From assembly GCA_016745035.1 (NCBI GenBank), contig JADGDE010000006.1, positions 1-64,000 of the forward strand: DNA of 64,000 nt. The letters run 5' to 3'. The notes beneath the pieces were generated by a model that was given only the letters and a program-made list of their open reading frames with translations, ran no database searches and had not been told where the DNA came from. Of the stretch, positions 16,968 to 25,058 are shown one piece after another (within the stretch, counting starts at the first letter, position 1; every line of letters begins with the position of its first letter). The translations under genes were made by a program, and so were the position numbers. The stretch comes from Thiotrichales bacterium (GTDB lineage: Bacteria; Pseudomonadota; Gammaproteobacteria; Beggiatoales; Beggiatoaceae).

Positions 16968-17711
16968 TTATTGCTTCGGTAAAGGTTTAGGGTTTGCTGT
17001 GCGAAAATTTTTGGAGAAATCAGGGTTACGCCAATCTTTATCTTTGGCGACTTGTTTTTCGTCCACAGGAATCCGGGAAATATAATCTGCCACGGCGTGA
17101 ATTTCACGTCCGCCCATTTTATGCAGTTTTTTCAGCATTTGTTCATCAGCATTACGGCGTTTGCCAATTTGAATCCAGTTCAGTTGGCGCACCATATAGT
17201 GGAAGTTTTGTCCTTGTAGACGGGGATAAAATTCTTTAGCATCGCCCTCGGCATTATCGCCGTGACATTCGCTACATTCTTTTTTATAAATTTTTTCCCC
17301 ATAGGCGATTTCCATCCCAGAGCCTTTGATATGCTCAGGGTTCATGGGTAACTTCTCTATATAAGCGGCAACATGGGCGATATTTTCCGCTCCGCCTAAA
17401 TAACTTTCTTGTGCAAAAGGATACATGGTGGGATTATCACGGCTACCTGTACGAATATCGACCAATTGTTTGGTAACCACACTGCGGTGTTGTCCGGCAA
17501 TTTGTGGATAATGTCCAGTGGGGTTGCCCCAGCCTTGAGGAGAATGGCATAAAGCACAAGATTGATAAATCTCTTTGCCTTTATCCAAGTCAGGTGTAGC
17601 GGCCATCGCTTTATTAATTTCAGCGACGGCTTCCGGTGTATCAACCCAAGCTTGGGCTTGGTTTAAGCTTAAACCAATAAATAAAAGGGAGAGTGTCGTT
17701 TTTTTCATCAT
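16968..17711 (-). CDS. periplasmic dihaem cytochrome c (c4-like)
   Basis: 247 residues with a signal peptide (MMKKTTLSLLFIGLSLNQAQA) and two cytochrome-c domains with haem sites CALCH (~54) and CSECH (~155). The internal duplication (KGKEIYQSC... and YGEKIYKKEC...) is as in cytochrome c4. The last ~30 residues are charged and lack domains. Two adjacent Met codons (17711 and 17708) are possible starts. It lies between fccB and the NapC/NirT cytochrome gene, separated from fccB by a terminator hairpin, so it probably has its own promoter. It is a candidate electron carrier for sulfide oxidation. Confidence 0.87.
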   Translation of the reverse strand: MMKKTTLSLLFIGLSLNQAQAWVDTPEAVAEINKAMAATPDLDKGKEIYQSCALCHSPQGWGNPTGHYPQIAGQHRSVVTKQLVDIRTGSRDNPTMYPFAQESYLGGAENIAHVAAYIEKLPMNPEHIKGSGMEIAYGEKIYKKECSECHGDNAEGDAKEFYPRLQGQNFHYMVRQLNWIQIGKRRNADEQMLKKLHKMGGREIHAVADYISRIPVDEKQVAKDKDWRNPDFSKNFRTANPKPLPKQ

Positions 17712-17904
17712 AATTTACCTGAGGTTGTCCGAGGACTTTAGGCACGGCTTCCTGACACCAAGAGGGTTAATAAGCTAAGTTCAATATCGACTGACACCGT
17801 GCGGAGATAATATATACCCTTGTGTTTGATGCATGGGATTTTGATAAGTTGCGCTCTTAAGCATGTGTTTGCTATTTGCTTATGTCGAACTGAGGTTAAA
17901 ATAC

Positions 17905-17930
17905 AAAACGGGGCATAACGCCCCGTTTTT
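17905..17930. terminator. intrinsic terminator downstream of fccAB
   Basis: AAAACGGGGC/GCCCCGTTTT forms a strong stem with a 5-nt loop. T-rich tails on both strands make it potentially bidirectional. It lies 26 bases after the fccB stop. Confidence 0.75.
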
Positions 17931-17955
17931 ACATCATTAGCTTACCGCGCGGGTA

Positions 17956-19248
17956 TTAACCAAAGATGTCACTTGTGATATTTGCAAACCAGCTGTAGGC
18001 ATACATTTTTTCACGTTTACGTTGTTCAGCGCTTGCATCTTTAGGAGTCAAACCACCAGAAACTTTCTTGATGCTATCGCCTTCTAAGCGATAAACTGCG
18101 GCAACAGAAATACCGTAATCTTCGCCAACAATACTGTAGCAAGTATTGACATAAGATGGGACAACCATTTCTTTACCTTGCAATGAAGCAACGATAGCAG
18201 TTGCACAAACTTTCGCTTGTGAGTTAGCCGCGTAGCCAGACTTAGGCATAGAGGTTGCGATACAAGCATCACCAATCACATATACGTCTTTGTGCTTGGT
18301 AGACTCGAAGGTTTTCTTGTCAACAGGACACCAGCCAGAATCATCAACCAAGTCAGCAGCAACAGCAATCGCGCCAGCTTGTTGAGCTGGGATGATGTTG
18401 AGTACATCAGCTTTGGTTTCAGTACCCATTTCACCAGAGATAGCGGTATTGTTAGCCGCGTCAACGCCGGTCACATTACCCTCTGCTGATTTAGCACGCC
18501 ATTCGATCATGCTGTTGTCAGTGCCATAACCATATAATTCAGTCCAAGCATTGGTGAACAAGCCTTGTTTGGAGAATTTTTCTTTCGAATCTAAAATAAT
18601 TACTTTAGATTTTGGCTTATGACGCTTGAGATACATAGCGATTTGCGATGCACGCTCATATGGTCCTGGTGGGCAACGGAAAGGATTAGGTGGTGCTGCA
18701 ATCGCTACAGTACCGCCATCTTTCATGGCTTCTAATTGCTTACGCAAGGTAACGGTTTGAGAACCGGCTTTCCATGCGTGAGTAATGGTTTCAGCAACAG
18801 TTGCGTCATAGCCATCGACGGTGTCATATTTCAAAGACACACCAGGTGCGACCACTAAACGGTCATAAGCAAAGTCGCCATTAGCTTTGGTGGTGACTTT
18901 TTTAGCTGCTGGGTCAATACCGGTGACTTCATCAATCACGGTGGTTACGCCGTGTGCTTTAAGGCCATCATAACCAAATTCGATAGACTCGATAGTCCGA
19001 TCACCACTTAAGACTTCATTACTTAAGTAACAAGTGTGATAGCTTGCATTTTTTTCGATGATGGTGACTTCAACAGACGCATCAGCCATACGGATATACT
19101 TAGCTGCGGTTGCGCCAGCGGTACCACCACCGACGATTACCACTTTTTGGCCAGCGGCGCGAGCAACGTGGGGTGCGCCTGCCATGCTGACAGCAGCTGC
19201 GGTTGCAGCAGAAGCTTTTAAGAAACCTCTACGTGTAATATTTGACAT
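17956..19248 (-). CDS. fccB: flavocytochrome c sulfide dehydrogenase, flavoprotein subunit
   Basis: FccB/SoxF oxidises sulfide to sulfur or polysulfide in the periplasm and passes electrons to the cytochrome subunit. The N-terminus carries a Tat signal ([20 protein letters not shown]). An FAD Rossmann motif [19 protein letters not shown] follows. The redox-active cysteines of the family are in [12 protein letters not shown] (~200) and [13 protein letters not shown] (~370). The C-terminal ~70 residues are the FCSD flavin-binding domain ending in [15 protein letters not shown]. At 430 residues it is the usual length. It follows fccA by 18 bases, forming an fccAB operon closed by a terminator. 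Confidence 0.95.
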   Translation of the reverse strand: MSNITRRGFLKASAATAAAVSMAGAPHVARAAGQKVVIVGGGTAGATAAKYIRMADASVEVTIIEKNASYHTCYLSNEVLSGDRTIESIEFGYDGLKAHGVTTVIDEVTGIDPAAKKVTTKANGDFAYDRLVVAPGVSLKYDTVDGYDATVAETITHAWKAGSQTVTLRKQLEAMKDGGTVAIAAPPNPFRCPPGPYERASQIAMYLKRHKPKSKVIILDSKEKFSKQGLFTNAWTELYGYGTDNSMIEWRAKSAEGNVTGVDAANNTAISGEMGTETKADVLNIIPAQQAGAIAVAADLVDDSGWCPVDKKTFESTKHKDVYVIGDACIATSMPKSGYAANSQAKVCATAIVASLQGKEMVVPSYVNTCYSIVGEDYGISVAAVYRLEGDSIKKVSGGLTPKDASAEQRKREKMYAYSWFANITSDIFG

Positions 19249-19266
19249 TGTAATTTAGCTCCCGAC

Positions 19267-19854
19267 TTATTTTTGACTTGCGTAGTAATTAGACAAATCT
19301 TCTAAACTGCCAACACCGTGCTTGCCGACCATTTTTTTCATTTTTTTAGCCATTTTCTTCGGTGAAGGACGATCGCCTGCTTGGAAGTCAGCTAAGTTGT
19401 AGTCAAGATAAGTTTTCCATTGACCAGCTAAGATAGCAGAACCGTCAGAATCGAATGTGCCATTTTCTTCGTGGCATTTTTCACAGTAATCTTTGTGAAG
19501 TTTTTTACCTGCTGCGGCTTTATCAGCATCAAATTTTTGATCGGCAGCTTTGTAAGGTTTGCTGGCAAAAAAGTCAGCCATCGCAGCGATTTCTTCGTCG
19601 GTGTAACCATCAGCAATACGTTTCATGATGGTAGAAGGACGATCACCTGATTTGAAGCTATTCATCATATCAACAAAGGTGTCTTTTTCTAAAGCGGAGA
19701 TGGTAGGAGATGCAGGACCTGAGCTTACGCCGTTAGTCCCGTGACAGCCTGCGCAAGTGTTGCCAAGCATAGCGCCGTCTGCGGCTTGTGCTGATGATAA
19801 ACTGACAGATAAGCCAGCTACCAATAGCAAAGCAGGAATGACTGCTTTTTTCAT
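19267..19854 (-). CDS. fccA: flavocytochrome c sulfide dehydrogenase, dihaem cytochrome subunit
   Basis: 195 residues: a Sec signal peptide (MKKAVIPALLLVAGLSVSLSSAQA) and two class I cytochrome domains with haem sites CAGCHGTNG (~36) and CEKCHEENG (~128). Met ligands are available in the MKRIADGYTDEEIAAMADFF-like segment and its partner. It receives electrons from the FccB flavin. A very strong ribosome site (AAGGAGG) lies six bases before the ATG. It is the first gene of fccAB. Its upstream region is AT-rich and contains MITE-A copy 20241-20371. Dihaem FccA fits the Allochromatium type rather than the monohaem Chlorobium type. Confidence 0.92.
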   Translation of the reverse strand: MKKAVIPALLLVAGLSVSLSSAQAADGAMLGNTCAGCHGTNGVSSGPASPTISALEKDTFVDMMNSFKSGDRPSTIMKRIADGYTDEEIAAMADFFASKPYKAADQKFDADKAAAGKKLHKDYCEKCHEENGTFDSDGSAILAGQWKTYLDYNLADFQAGDRPSPKKMAKKMKKMVGKHGVGSLEDLSNYYASQK

Positions 19855-20240
19855 CGATTGCCTCCTTAGTAGATCGATTTTGGAGTTTATTGTAATTTAA
19901 GGTGACAGATGCTGACATCACCTAAAGCGTGCGAAGATTATAGAGGATTTTCTGCTTAAAAAAAACTCATGATTCGGGGCAATTCAGGTTTAATTGGCTA
20001 ATCTCATGCTTTATTTCAATTTTTTTTTTAAAAACCCTGTAAAATTAATATATTATAATACTCTAATATTCAAATAAACTACGGATTTTAGCCTGTTTTT
20101 TGCCGTCTATGGTATGATTTTTTTGTTTATGACAGAACGTGAGCCAATAGCCATTACGTGAGTACAAAAGCCAAGTAAATATTCAAAAGACAAGATGGGA
20201 TAGCAGCGCTAAGCCACTCAGCGCTTTGGTCTTAAAAAGC
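19855..20240. other. fccAB upstream regulatory region
   Basis: About 385 AT-rich bases with several poly-T/A tracts and no ORF. The fccA promoter must lie here on the minus strand, but no operator or clear -35/-10 pair stands out. Confidence 0.5.
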
Positions 20241-20371
20241 TGATGTTACGCACTAAGCTGGTTTTTATTACAATAGTGTGATTTTCCACTTATCTAGTGA
20301 AGCTTAGCCGTGCAGCAATGGCGGTTTTTTCTGCCCTTAAGGCAGAAAAATAAGCCTTTGCGTAACATCAG
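20241..20371 (-). mobile_element. MITE-A, 131-bp copy next to the rsmG stop
   Basis: Terminal repeats TGATGTTACGC/GCGTAACATCAG are flanked on both sides by TTAAAAAGC (9-bp direct repeat). It is inverted relative to the copies at 12450 and 15301. Its internal stem TTTTTCTGCC/GGCAGAAAAA equals that of the 12450 copy. It ends 10 bases from the rsmG stop codon. Confidence 0.9.
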
Positions 20372-20381
20372 TTAAAAAGCT

Positions 20382-21035
20382 TTAATCCGGCTGTTTGAGG
20401 ATGATTAAATGCCGCTCAGCGCTGACTTCAGGCACCTTCAAAAGATGGCTTTCTATCTCTAGGTTTTGGCTTAGTGCCTGAATTTCAGCTTCAGGATATT
20501 GTCCTTTCATCGCCAATAAACGTCCTTGAGGCTGACAAAGGGGTAAACATTGGGCAACAAAATCTTTGAGTTCAGCATAAGCACGACTGCAAATGCCATC
20601 ATATTGCTGTGTTTGGGGATCGAGTTGTTGGATACGCTGAGGTAGTATGCTGATGTTGTTAACACCGAGTTCAGCCGCTGCATATTGAATAAAACGGGTT
20701 TTTTTCTGGTTGCTATCGAGTAGTGACCAGTGTGTGGATTCATCAATCAAAGCAAGCACAAAACCAGGCAAGCCTGCGCCCGTGCCGACATCGAGTTGTT
20801 GCTCTCCTTGAATAAAAGGCGCAATGCTCAGGCTATCGAGCAAGTGTAAACCCAACATTTGCGTCGGTTCGCGCACAGCGGTGAGGTTATAGGTTTTATT
20901 CCATTGATACAACAGGCCTAGGTATTTCAACAGCAATTCAATGGTGTGTTTGTCTAGATCTAAGCCAAGCTGCGTTGCGCCTTGTTGTAGGCGCGGGCGC
21001 AAATTAGTTTTGTTGATGCTGTTTCTGGCTGGCAC
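20382..21035 (-). CDS. rsmG: 16S rRNA (guanine-527-N7)-methyltransferase
   Basis: RsmG (GidB) methylates G527 of 16S rRNA with S-adenosylmethionine. The SAM site LDVGTGAGLPGFVLALI and the following LLDSNQKKTRF are typical, and 217 residues is the family length. The start is a GTG at 21035 with AGAGGGA just upstream. It overlaps the trmJ end by 32 bases. A TTG at 21002 would be the non-overlapping alternative. Outside its usual gid/par neighbourhood, it is here the last gene of a tRNA/DNA-metabolism string. Confidence 0.93.
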   Translation of the reverse strand: MPARNSINKTNLRPRLQQGATQLGLDLDKHTIELLLKYLGLLYQWNKTYNLTAVREPTQMLGLHLLDSLSIAPFIQGEQQLDVGTGAGLPGFVLALIDESTHWSLLDSNQKKTRFIQYAAAELGVNNISILPQRIQQLDPQTQQYDGICSRAYAELKDFVAQCLPLCQPQGRLLAMKGQYPEAEIQALSQNLEIESHLLKVPEVSAERHLIILKQPD

Positions 21036-21729
21036 TTAGTATCCCTCTAAGAATATTGAGTTCGGTCTCGTCTGGTTGGCTACGATTAAATAAATGGCGT
21101 AGCCGCCGCATCAGTTGTTTCGGTTGTTTAGGGTCGAGAAAATCAATGTCGATCAAGGTTTGTTCTAAGTGAGCATAAAAATACTCCATTGCTTCACTGT
21201 CTGCCACCTGACGAGGTGTCTCGCTACGGCTTGATGGCATTTTTTTTAAGCTTGCCACTCGTAAGTTGTAGGCAATAATTTGTACCGCTGCGCCTAAATT
21301 CAAGGATTGATAATCGGGGACACTGGGAATTTGCAGCAGATAATGACATAAGTCTAATTCGATATTGCTAAGCCCTGTGCGTTCACGCCCAAATACAATC
21401 GCTGTTTTTCCGGTATGGCTCAGGGCTTTTTCAGCGCTTTGTTCAGGATTAAGCATGGGCCATTCTAAGTTACGAATACGCGCACTGGTGCCAATAACTA
21501 AATCACAGCCAACGAGCGCGTCTGCCAGTGTTTCATGCACAGGGGCACGCTCTAAAATATCATCAGCGCCAGAGGCACGTGCTGTCGCCTCGTCACTAGG
21601 AAAATCTTTAGGGGTAACCAAAGCAAGCTCAGAGACCCCCATCGTTTTCATGGCCCGTGCAGCTGCACCAATATTACCGGGGTGACTGGTTTCGACAAGA
21701 ACGATACGAATTGTATTTAAATCTGACAT
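21004..21729 (-). CDS. trmJ: tRNA (cytidine/uridine-32-2'-O)-methyltransferase
   Basis: SPOUT-fold TrmJ methylates the ribose of nucleotide 32 in the anticodon loop. Visible motifs are IVLVETSHPGNIGAAARAM at the N-terminus, the VFGRERTGLSN knot motif, and IPSVPDYQSLNLGAAVQI. ATG 21729 (MSDLNTIRIVL) is preferred because it overlaps the folA stop in a TAATG junction, a classical coupling signal. The C-terminal ~75 residues are the helical TrmJ dimer extension. An iscR neighbour, common for this gene, is absent. Confidence 0.92.
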   Translation of the reverse strand: MSDLNTIRIVLVETSHPGNIGAAARAMKTMGVSELALVTPKDFPSDEATARASGADDILERAPVHETLADALVGCDLVIGTSARIRNLEWPMLNPEQSAEKALSHTGKTAIVFGRERTGLSNIELDLCHYLLQIPSVPDYQSLNLGAAVQIIAYNLRVASLKKMPSSRSETPRQVADSEAMEYFYAHLEQTLIDIDFLDPKQPKQLMRRLRHLFNRSQPDETELNILRGILSASQKQHQQN

Positions 21730-22214
21730 TAGCGACGCTGATAGTGACAAAAACGAAAAGGATGTGGATTACGGGCATCAGCTTGATGGGGTTCTTCATA
21801 GCTTTGTTGCCATTGATGCCAATCAATCCTCGGAAAATGTGTGTCTCCGGCAAATTGCCCATCAACCCAAGTGATATAGAGTTTTTGGCTTAAAGGTAAA
21901 AATTGCTGATAAATTTGTCCGCCGCCAATCACCATGATTTCACGCTCACGCGCGCATAGCTCGGGCAGTTGTTCAATATGGGAAATGACCTCGGCATCAT
22001 CCAATTGATAACCGCTTTGGCGAGAGAGGACGATATTGCGCCGTTGCGGCAGGGCTTTGCCGATGGAATCATAGGTATTGCGTCCCATGACAAGGGTTTT
22101 ATTGAGGGTATTGGCTTTAAAATAAGCCAAATCGGCAGGCAAATGCCACGGCATTTTTCCCTCTTTGCCGATGACGTGTTTGTCGGTCATCGCCACAATT
22201 AGGCTATAGTTCAT
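21729..22214 (-). CDS. folA: dihydrofolate reductase
   Basis: FolA reduces dihydrofolate with NADPH. Its 161 residues begin SLIVAMTDKHVIGKEGKMPW, with the M20-loop PW and then LPADLAYFKANT carrying the catalytic Asp (D27 equivalent). VMGRNTYDSIG and IMVIGGGQIYQQFL are the NADPH-binding motifs. Its ATG overlaps the xthA stop (ATGA) and its stop overlaps the trmJ start (TAATG), so it is embedded in a coupled operon. Confidence 0.95.
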   Translation of the reverse strand: MNYSLIVAMTDKHVIGKEGKMPWHLPADLAYFKANTLNKTLVMGRNTYDSIGKALPQRRNIVLSRQSGYQLDDAEVISHIEQLPELCAREREIMVIGGGQIYQQFLPLSQKLYITWVDGQFAGDTHFPRIDWHQWQQSYEEPHQADARNPHPFRFCHYQRR

Positions 22215-22978
22215 AAGTCGTAGTCGATAATCAGAGGCGAGTGGTCGCTGAAGCGTTCTTGTTTATAAATCTCAGCGGCTTGGACTTGTTCTTTTAAGTC
22301 TTCGCTAATGACTTGATAATCAATCCGCCAGCCGGTGTTATTGTCCCAAGCCTTGCCTCGGTTTGACCACCAGGTATATTGATGTTCTTCTTGGTTGACT
22401 TGGCGAAAGGCATCAACATAGCCCGTGTCATTAAATAGCGTATCCATCCATGCCCGCTCTTCGGGTAGAAAACCTGAGTTTTTTTGATTGCCGCGCCAAT
22501 TTTTGATGTCTATTTTTTTGTGGGCAATATTCCAATCGCCACAGACAATCACAGGCTTGCCCTTTTGTTTTAACTCGGCAAGATAAGGTAAAAATTCTTC
22601 CATAAAACGAAATTTTAGGTTTTGACGCTCTTCACCAGAGGATCCTGAGTGAATATACAGGCTAATGATGTGGGCTTGTGGCAATTCGACGCTTAAATAA
22701 CGTCCTTCACAATCAATATAATCCCAACCGATGCCATACTGCACTGTGCGCGGCGTAATGCGGGTATAAATCGCCACGCCGCTATAGCCTTTTTTAACCG
22801 CATCGTGATAATAACAATGATAGCCTGTGGGATGAAATACCGCATCCCCTAACTGCGCTAGTTGTGCCTTGGTTTCTTGAATACAGACCACATCGGCATC
22901 TTGTTTGGCGAACCAGTCAAAAAAGCCTTTTTTCGCTGCGGCGCGAATACCATTGAGGTTAGCTGTGATAATACGCAT
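22211..22978 (-). CDS. xthA: exodeoxyribonuclease III / AP endonuclease
   Basis: Endonuclease/exonuclease/phosphatase-fold enzyme of base-excision repair that cleaves at abasic sites. Its 255 residues show NLNGIRAAAKKGF, VCIQETKAQ (metal-binding Glu), GDWNIAHKKIDIKN, TWWSNRGKAWDNNTGWRIDY and the C-terminal SDHSPLIIDY (catalytic Asp-His). It is closest to the ExoA/XthA branch. It starts six bases after the upstream periplasmic protein gene stop and overlaps folA by four bases. Confidence 0.93.
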   Translation of the reverse strand: MRIITANLNGIRAAAKKGFFDWFAKQDADVVCIQETKAQLAQLGDAVFHPTGYHCYYHDAVKKGYSGVAIYTRITPRTVQYGIGWDYIDCEGRYLSVELPQAHIISLYIHSGSSGEERQNLKFRFMEEFLPYLAELKQKGKPVIVCGDWNIAHKKIDIKNWRGNQKNSGFLPEERAWMDTLFNDTGYVDAFRQVNQEEHQYTWWSNRGKAWDNNTGWRIDYQVISEDLKEQVQAAEIYKQERFSDHSPLIIDYDL

Positions 22979-22984
22979 GAGTTA

Positions 22985-23509
22985 TTATTTAATGTCCAAA
23001 TAGCGTAAATGCCAAATTAGCTTATATTGCGTTTGAATATCGCTTTTGAGGTGAGGATAATCATCGACAGGGTACATCATCCACAAAGGCCCTTTGTCAC
23101 GCACGCGCATATAATTACCATTGCGTTTATAAGCTAAAATGACATTATATTTTTGCATTTGCTCAACGTCCAAAGTCGGAGCCGTGTAGCCATCGAGTGC
23201 CGTCGCGTCGATTTTTGTGCCTTGAGCGCCAATCCGCTTTAATAAATCGCTGACTTTAACGCCAACAAAGCTTTGCAAACCTTGTGTCCAACGGGTAGTC
23301 GTGTTGATTTGGGTTTGCGGCATTTTCTCCAACATAGCTAAATCAAATTCGGCATGTTTGTCGGCGGTATTGGTTTGCTCAATTTTACCCGAGATACTCA
23401 AAATCACCTTGCCGGTGGTTTTCTCCAAAGGCATGGTATCGGTGGCATAGATAGCAGAGGCATAGCTACACAATAAAAGCAGCAGAAGGCTAGGTTGTAT
23501 TATTGACAT
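22985..23509 (-). CDS. exported molybdopterin-oxidoreductase-fold protein (COG3915-like)
   Basis: 174 residues with a signal peptide (MSIIQPSLLLLLLCSYASAIYA). The body resembles the SUOX-like molybdopterin-binding fold: TQGLQSFVGVKVSDLLKRIG and DGYTAPTLDVEQMQKYNVIL, ending with KGPLWMMYPVDDYPHLK. The conserved cofactor cysteine of real sulfite oxidases is absent, so it is more likely a binding or sensing protein than an enzyme. Such genes normally sit beside a sensor kinase or diguanylate cyclase gene. Here it overlaps by 10 bases a membrane protein that has only the sensor half. Confidence 0.7.
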   Translation of the reverse strand: MSIIQPSLLLLLLCSYASAIYATDTMPLEKTTGKVILSISGKIEQTNTADKHAEFDLAMLEKMPQTQINTTTRWTQGLQSFVGVKVSDLLKRIGAQGTKIDATALDGYTAPTLDVEQMQKYNVILAYKRNGNYMRVRDKGPLWMMYPVDDYPHLKSDIQTQYKLIWHLRYLDIK

Positions 23510-24150
23510 CGAATCAAGTGCCGTATAGCAGAGACATAGAGCAGTAAAACAATCAAACTACTGATTAACAAACCCGCGTAATACCAGTATTGTTGATAGT
23601 GGGCTTTTTCTAATTGCTCATTTTGTAGTGGAAACAAACGGGTAGGTAAACTGGTATAGTTACGGGTGAAATCTTGTTTCAAGGCTGAGAGTTTACCCAG
23701 TTGTTGAATAAAAGCCTCAGCACGATAATCTGGCTGCCCGAGTAACAAGTGGTTTTCTAATTCGTCCAAGGCTTTTTGTACTGAACGGCTCAAAGATTCC
23801 AGTCCCTGAATTTGTCGTAAACGCTCGGCGTTTTCACCTTGGTTTAAATCACTAAAACGACTCCAAGTGATTTCAAGCTGTTCTTGTAAAGACGGGTTGC
23901 CATCGTGTGCCTCGGTGCTTTCTGGGGCTAAGGTTGCCATTTCCATGCGCCCGACCAACCGTTCTAATGCTAATTGCGCTTGTAGCATCACATGATGATC
24001 ATAGGCAGCGTGATTGTAGCTGAGTTTGCGATTCTCTAAGATATAATTGAACACCATTGCCACCGAGCTTAAGAATAAGCCCAGCCCAAACAACAAAATG
24101 AACATATAGCGTTCTTTGTGTAGGGTGCGTGATTCAAGGGGGATGTTCAT
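23500..24150 (-). CDS. two-helix membrane sensor-like protein without output domain
   Basis: 216 residues: a first membrane helix (FILLFGLGLFLSSVAMVFNYI, ~16-37), a ~145-residue helical periplasmic region (VMLQAQLALERLVGRMEMAT, LESLSRSVQKALDELENHLL), and a second helix (YWYYAGLLISSLIVLLLYV). It then stops after only nine cytoplasmic residues (AIRHLIRCQ). This is the input half of a histidine kinase or GGDEF sensor with no kinase or cyclase attached. The next gene, the periplasmic molybdopterin-fold protein, begins within it. It could be a truncated receptor or a free-standing membrane partner. First gene of the operon leading to xthA-folA-trmJ-rsmG. Confidence 0.65.
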   Translation of the reverse strand: MNIPLESRTLHKERYMFILLFGLGLFLSSVAMVFNYILENRKLSYNHAAYDHHVMLQAQLALERLVGRMEMATLAPESTEAHDGNPSLQEQLEITWSRFSDLNQGENAERLRQIQGLESLSRSVQKALDELENHLLLGQPDYRAEAFIQQLGKLSALKQDFTRNYTSLPTRLFPLQNEQLEKAHYQQYWYYAGLLISSLIVLLLYVSAIRHLIRCQ

Positions 24151-24190
24151 GTATAGTTTGGATTCCTAGCCTAATGGGGTATGCTTTTTT

Positions 24191-24949
24191 ATGATTAATT
24201 TATATATCGACCTAGATGATACCTTATTTCAAACTAAATATAAAAACCCTAAAGCAAAGATTCAGGCAACCTTGTCCGAAAGCGGGCGGATTAATTCCTA
24301 TATGAGTCTCGCGCAACAACAATGGCTAGATATTTGGCTGGAAAAAAGCGATGTGCGTTTAATTCCGGTGACTGCACGAAGTTTATCGCAATATCAACGC
24401 ACCAATCTTAGTCAAGATCCACGAATTCAACTGGCAGTGACTTATTTTTCTGGGCAAATATTAAAGCAAGGGCAGATTGATAGAGACTGGCAATCATTGT
24501 GGCAAGAAAAAATGCAGGATTTGCCCGTGCCTTTGGCGCAAGTTCATACACAAATGCAAGCGTGTATCGAAACTCACCGCACAGACCCCGCGCATTTTAG
24601 GCTGTTTGATGTCGATGGTTTTTATATTTCGGTTAAGGCAGCAAGAGATTGTCCCCTAGAAGAACGTGAAGCTTGTTTTAGCGCTTTTAGAGCGTTGCAG
24701 CCTGAGGGCTATATTCAACATGAAAATGTCCGGGCTTTTTCTTGGCTACCGACTTTTTTAGATAAAAAATATGCCGTTGAGTACCTCAAAGAGATTTATC
24801 CGGCGGACTTGCATTTAGGCATGGGTGACAGTCATAGTGATTGGGGCTTTATGTCTTTATGTGATTTCCAAATTATGCCCCAAGGATCTCAATTGCAACG
24901 CTTATTAACCGATGTTACGCACTCACAAAATTTTTATCACAATGGCTAG
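24191..24949 (+). CDS. HAD-superfamily hydrolase-like protein
   Basis: Begins INLYIDLDDTLFQTKYK, where DLDDT is HAD motif I (nucleophile Asp and general acid Asp two residues on). LIPVTARS is motif II, a Lys in the DKKYAVEYL segment would be motif III, and LGMGDSHSDWGFM is motif IV. It is therefore likely a phosphatase, with a C2-type cap formed by the middle ~100 residues. The substrate is unknown. The last ~14 residues (TDVTHSQNF...) and the stop are encoded by the MITE inserted at 24910. Without it the protein would end ...LLTVHC and its TAA would overlap the ATG of the next gene. Confidence 0.7.
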   Translation: MINLYIDLDDTLFQTKYKNPKAKIQATLSESGRINSYMSLAQQQWLDIWLEKSDVRLIPVTARSLSQYQRTNLSQDPRIQLAVTYFSGQILKQGQIDRDWQSLWQEKMQDLPVPLAQVHTQMQACIETHRTDPAHFRLFDVDGFYISVKAARDCPLEEREACFSAFRALQPEGYIQHENVRAFSWLPTFLDKKYAVEYLKEIYPADLHLGMGDSHSDWGFMSLCDFQIMPQGSQLQRLLTDVTHSQNFYHNG

Positions 24950-25038
24950 ATTTTCCACCTGCATAGTGAGATTTAGCCGTGGAGCAATGGCGGTTTTTTT
25001 GCCTTTTAGGGCATTGAGAAGCCTTTGCGTAACATCAG
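24910..25038 (-). mobile_element. MITE-A, 129-bp copy between two formerly coupled genes
   Basis: Ends CGATGTTACGC and GCGTAACATCAG, flanked on both sides by TTATTAAC (perfect 8-bp direct repeat at 24902-24909 and 25039-25046). The left end is inside the HAD coding frame. The internal stem is weaker (TGCC/GGCA) than in the other copies. Confidence 0.9.
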
Positions 25039-25058
25039 TTATTAACGGTACATTGCTA

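Noticed and set aside
24912..25058. Upstream extension of the 103-residue ORF
   Set aside because: It reads through the MITE. The ancestral TAATG overlap fixes the start at 25059.
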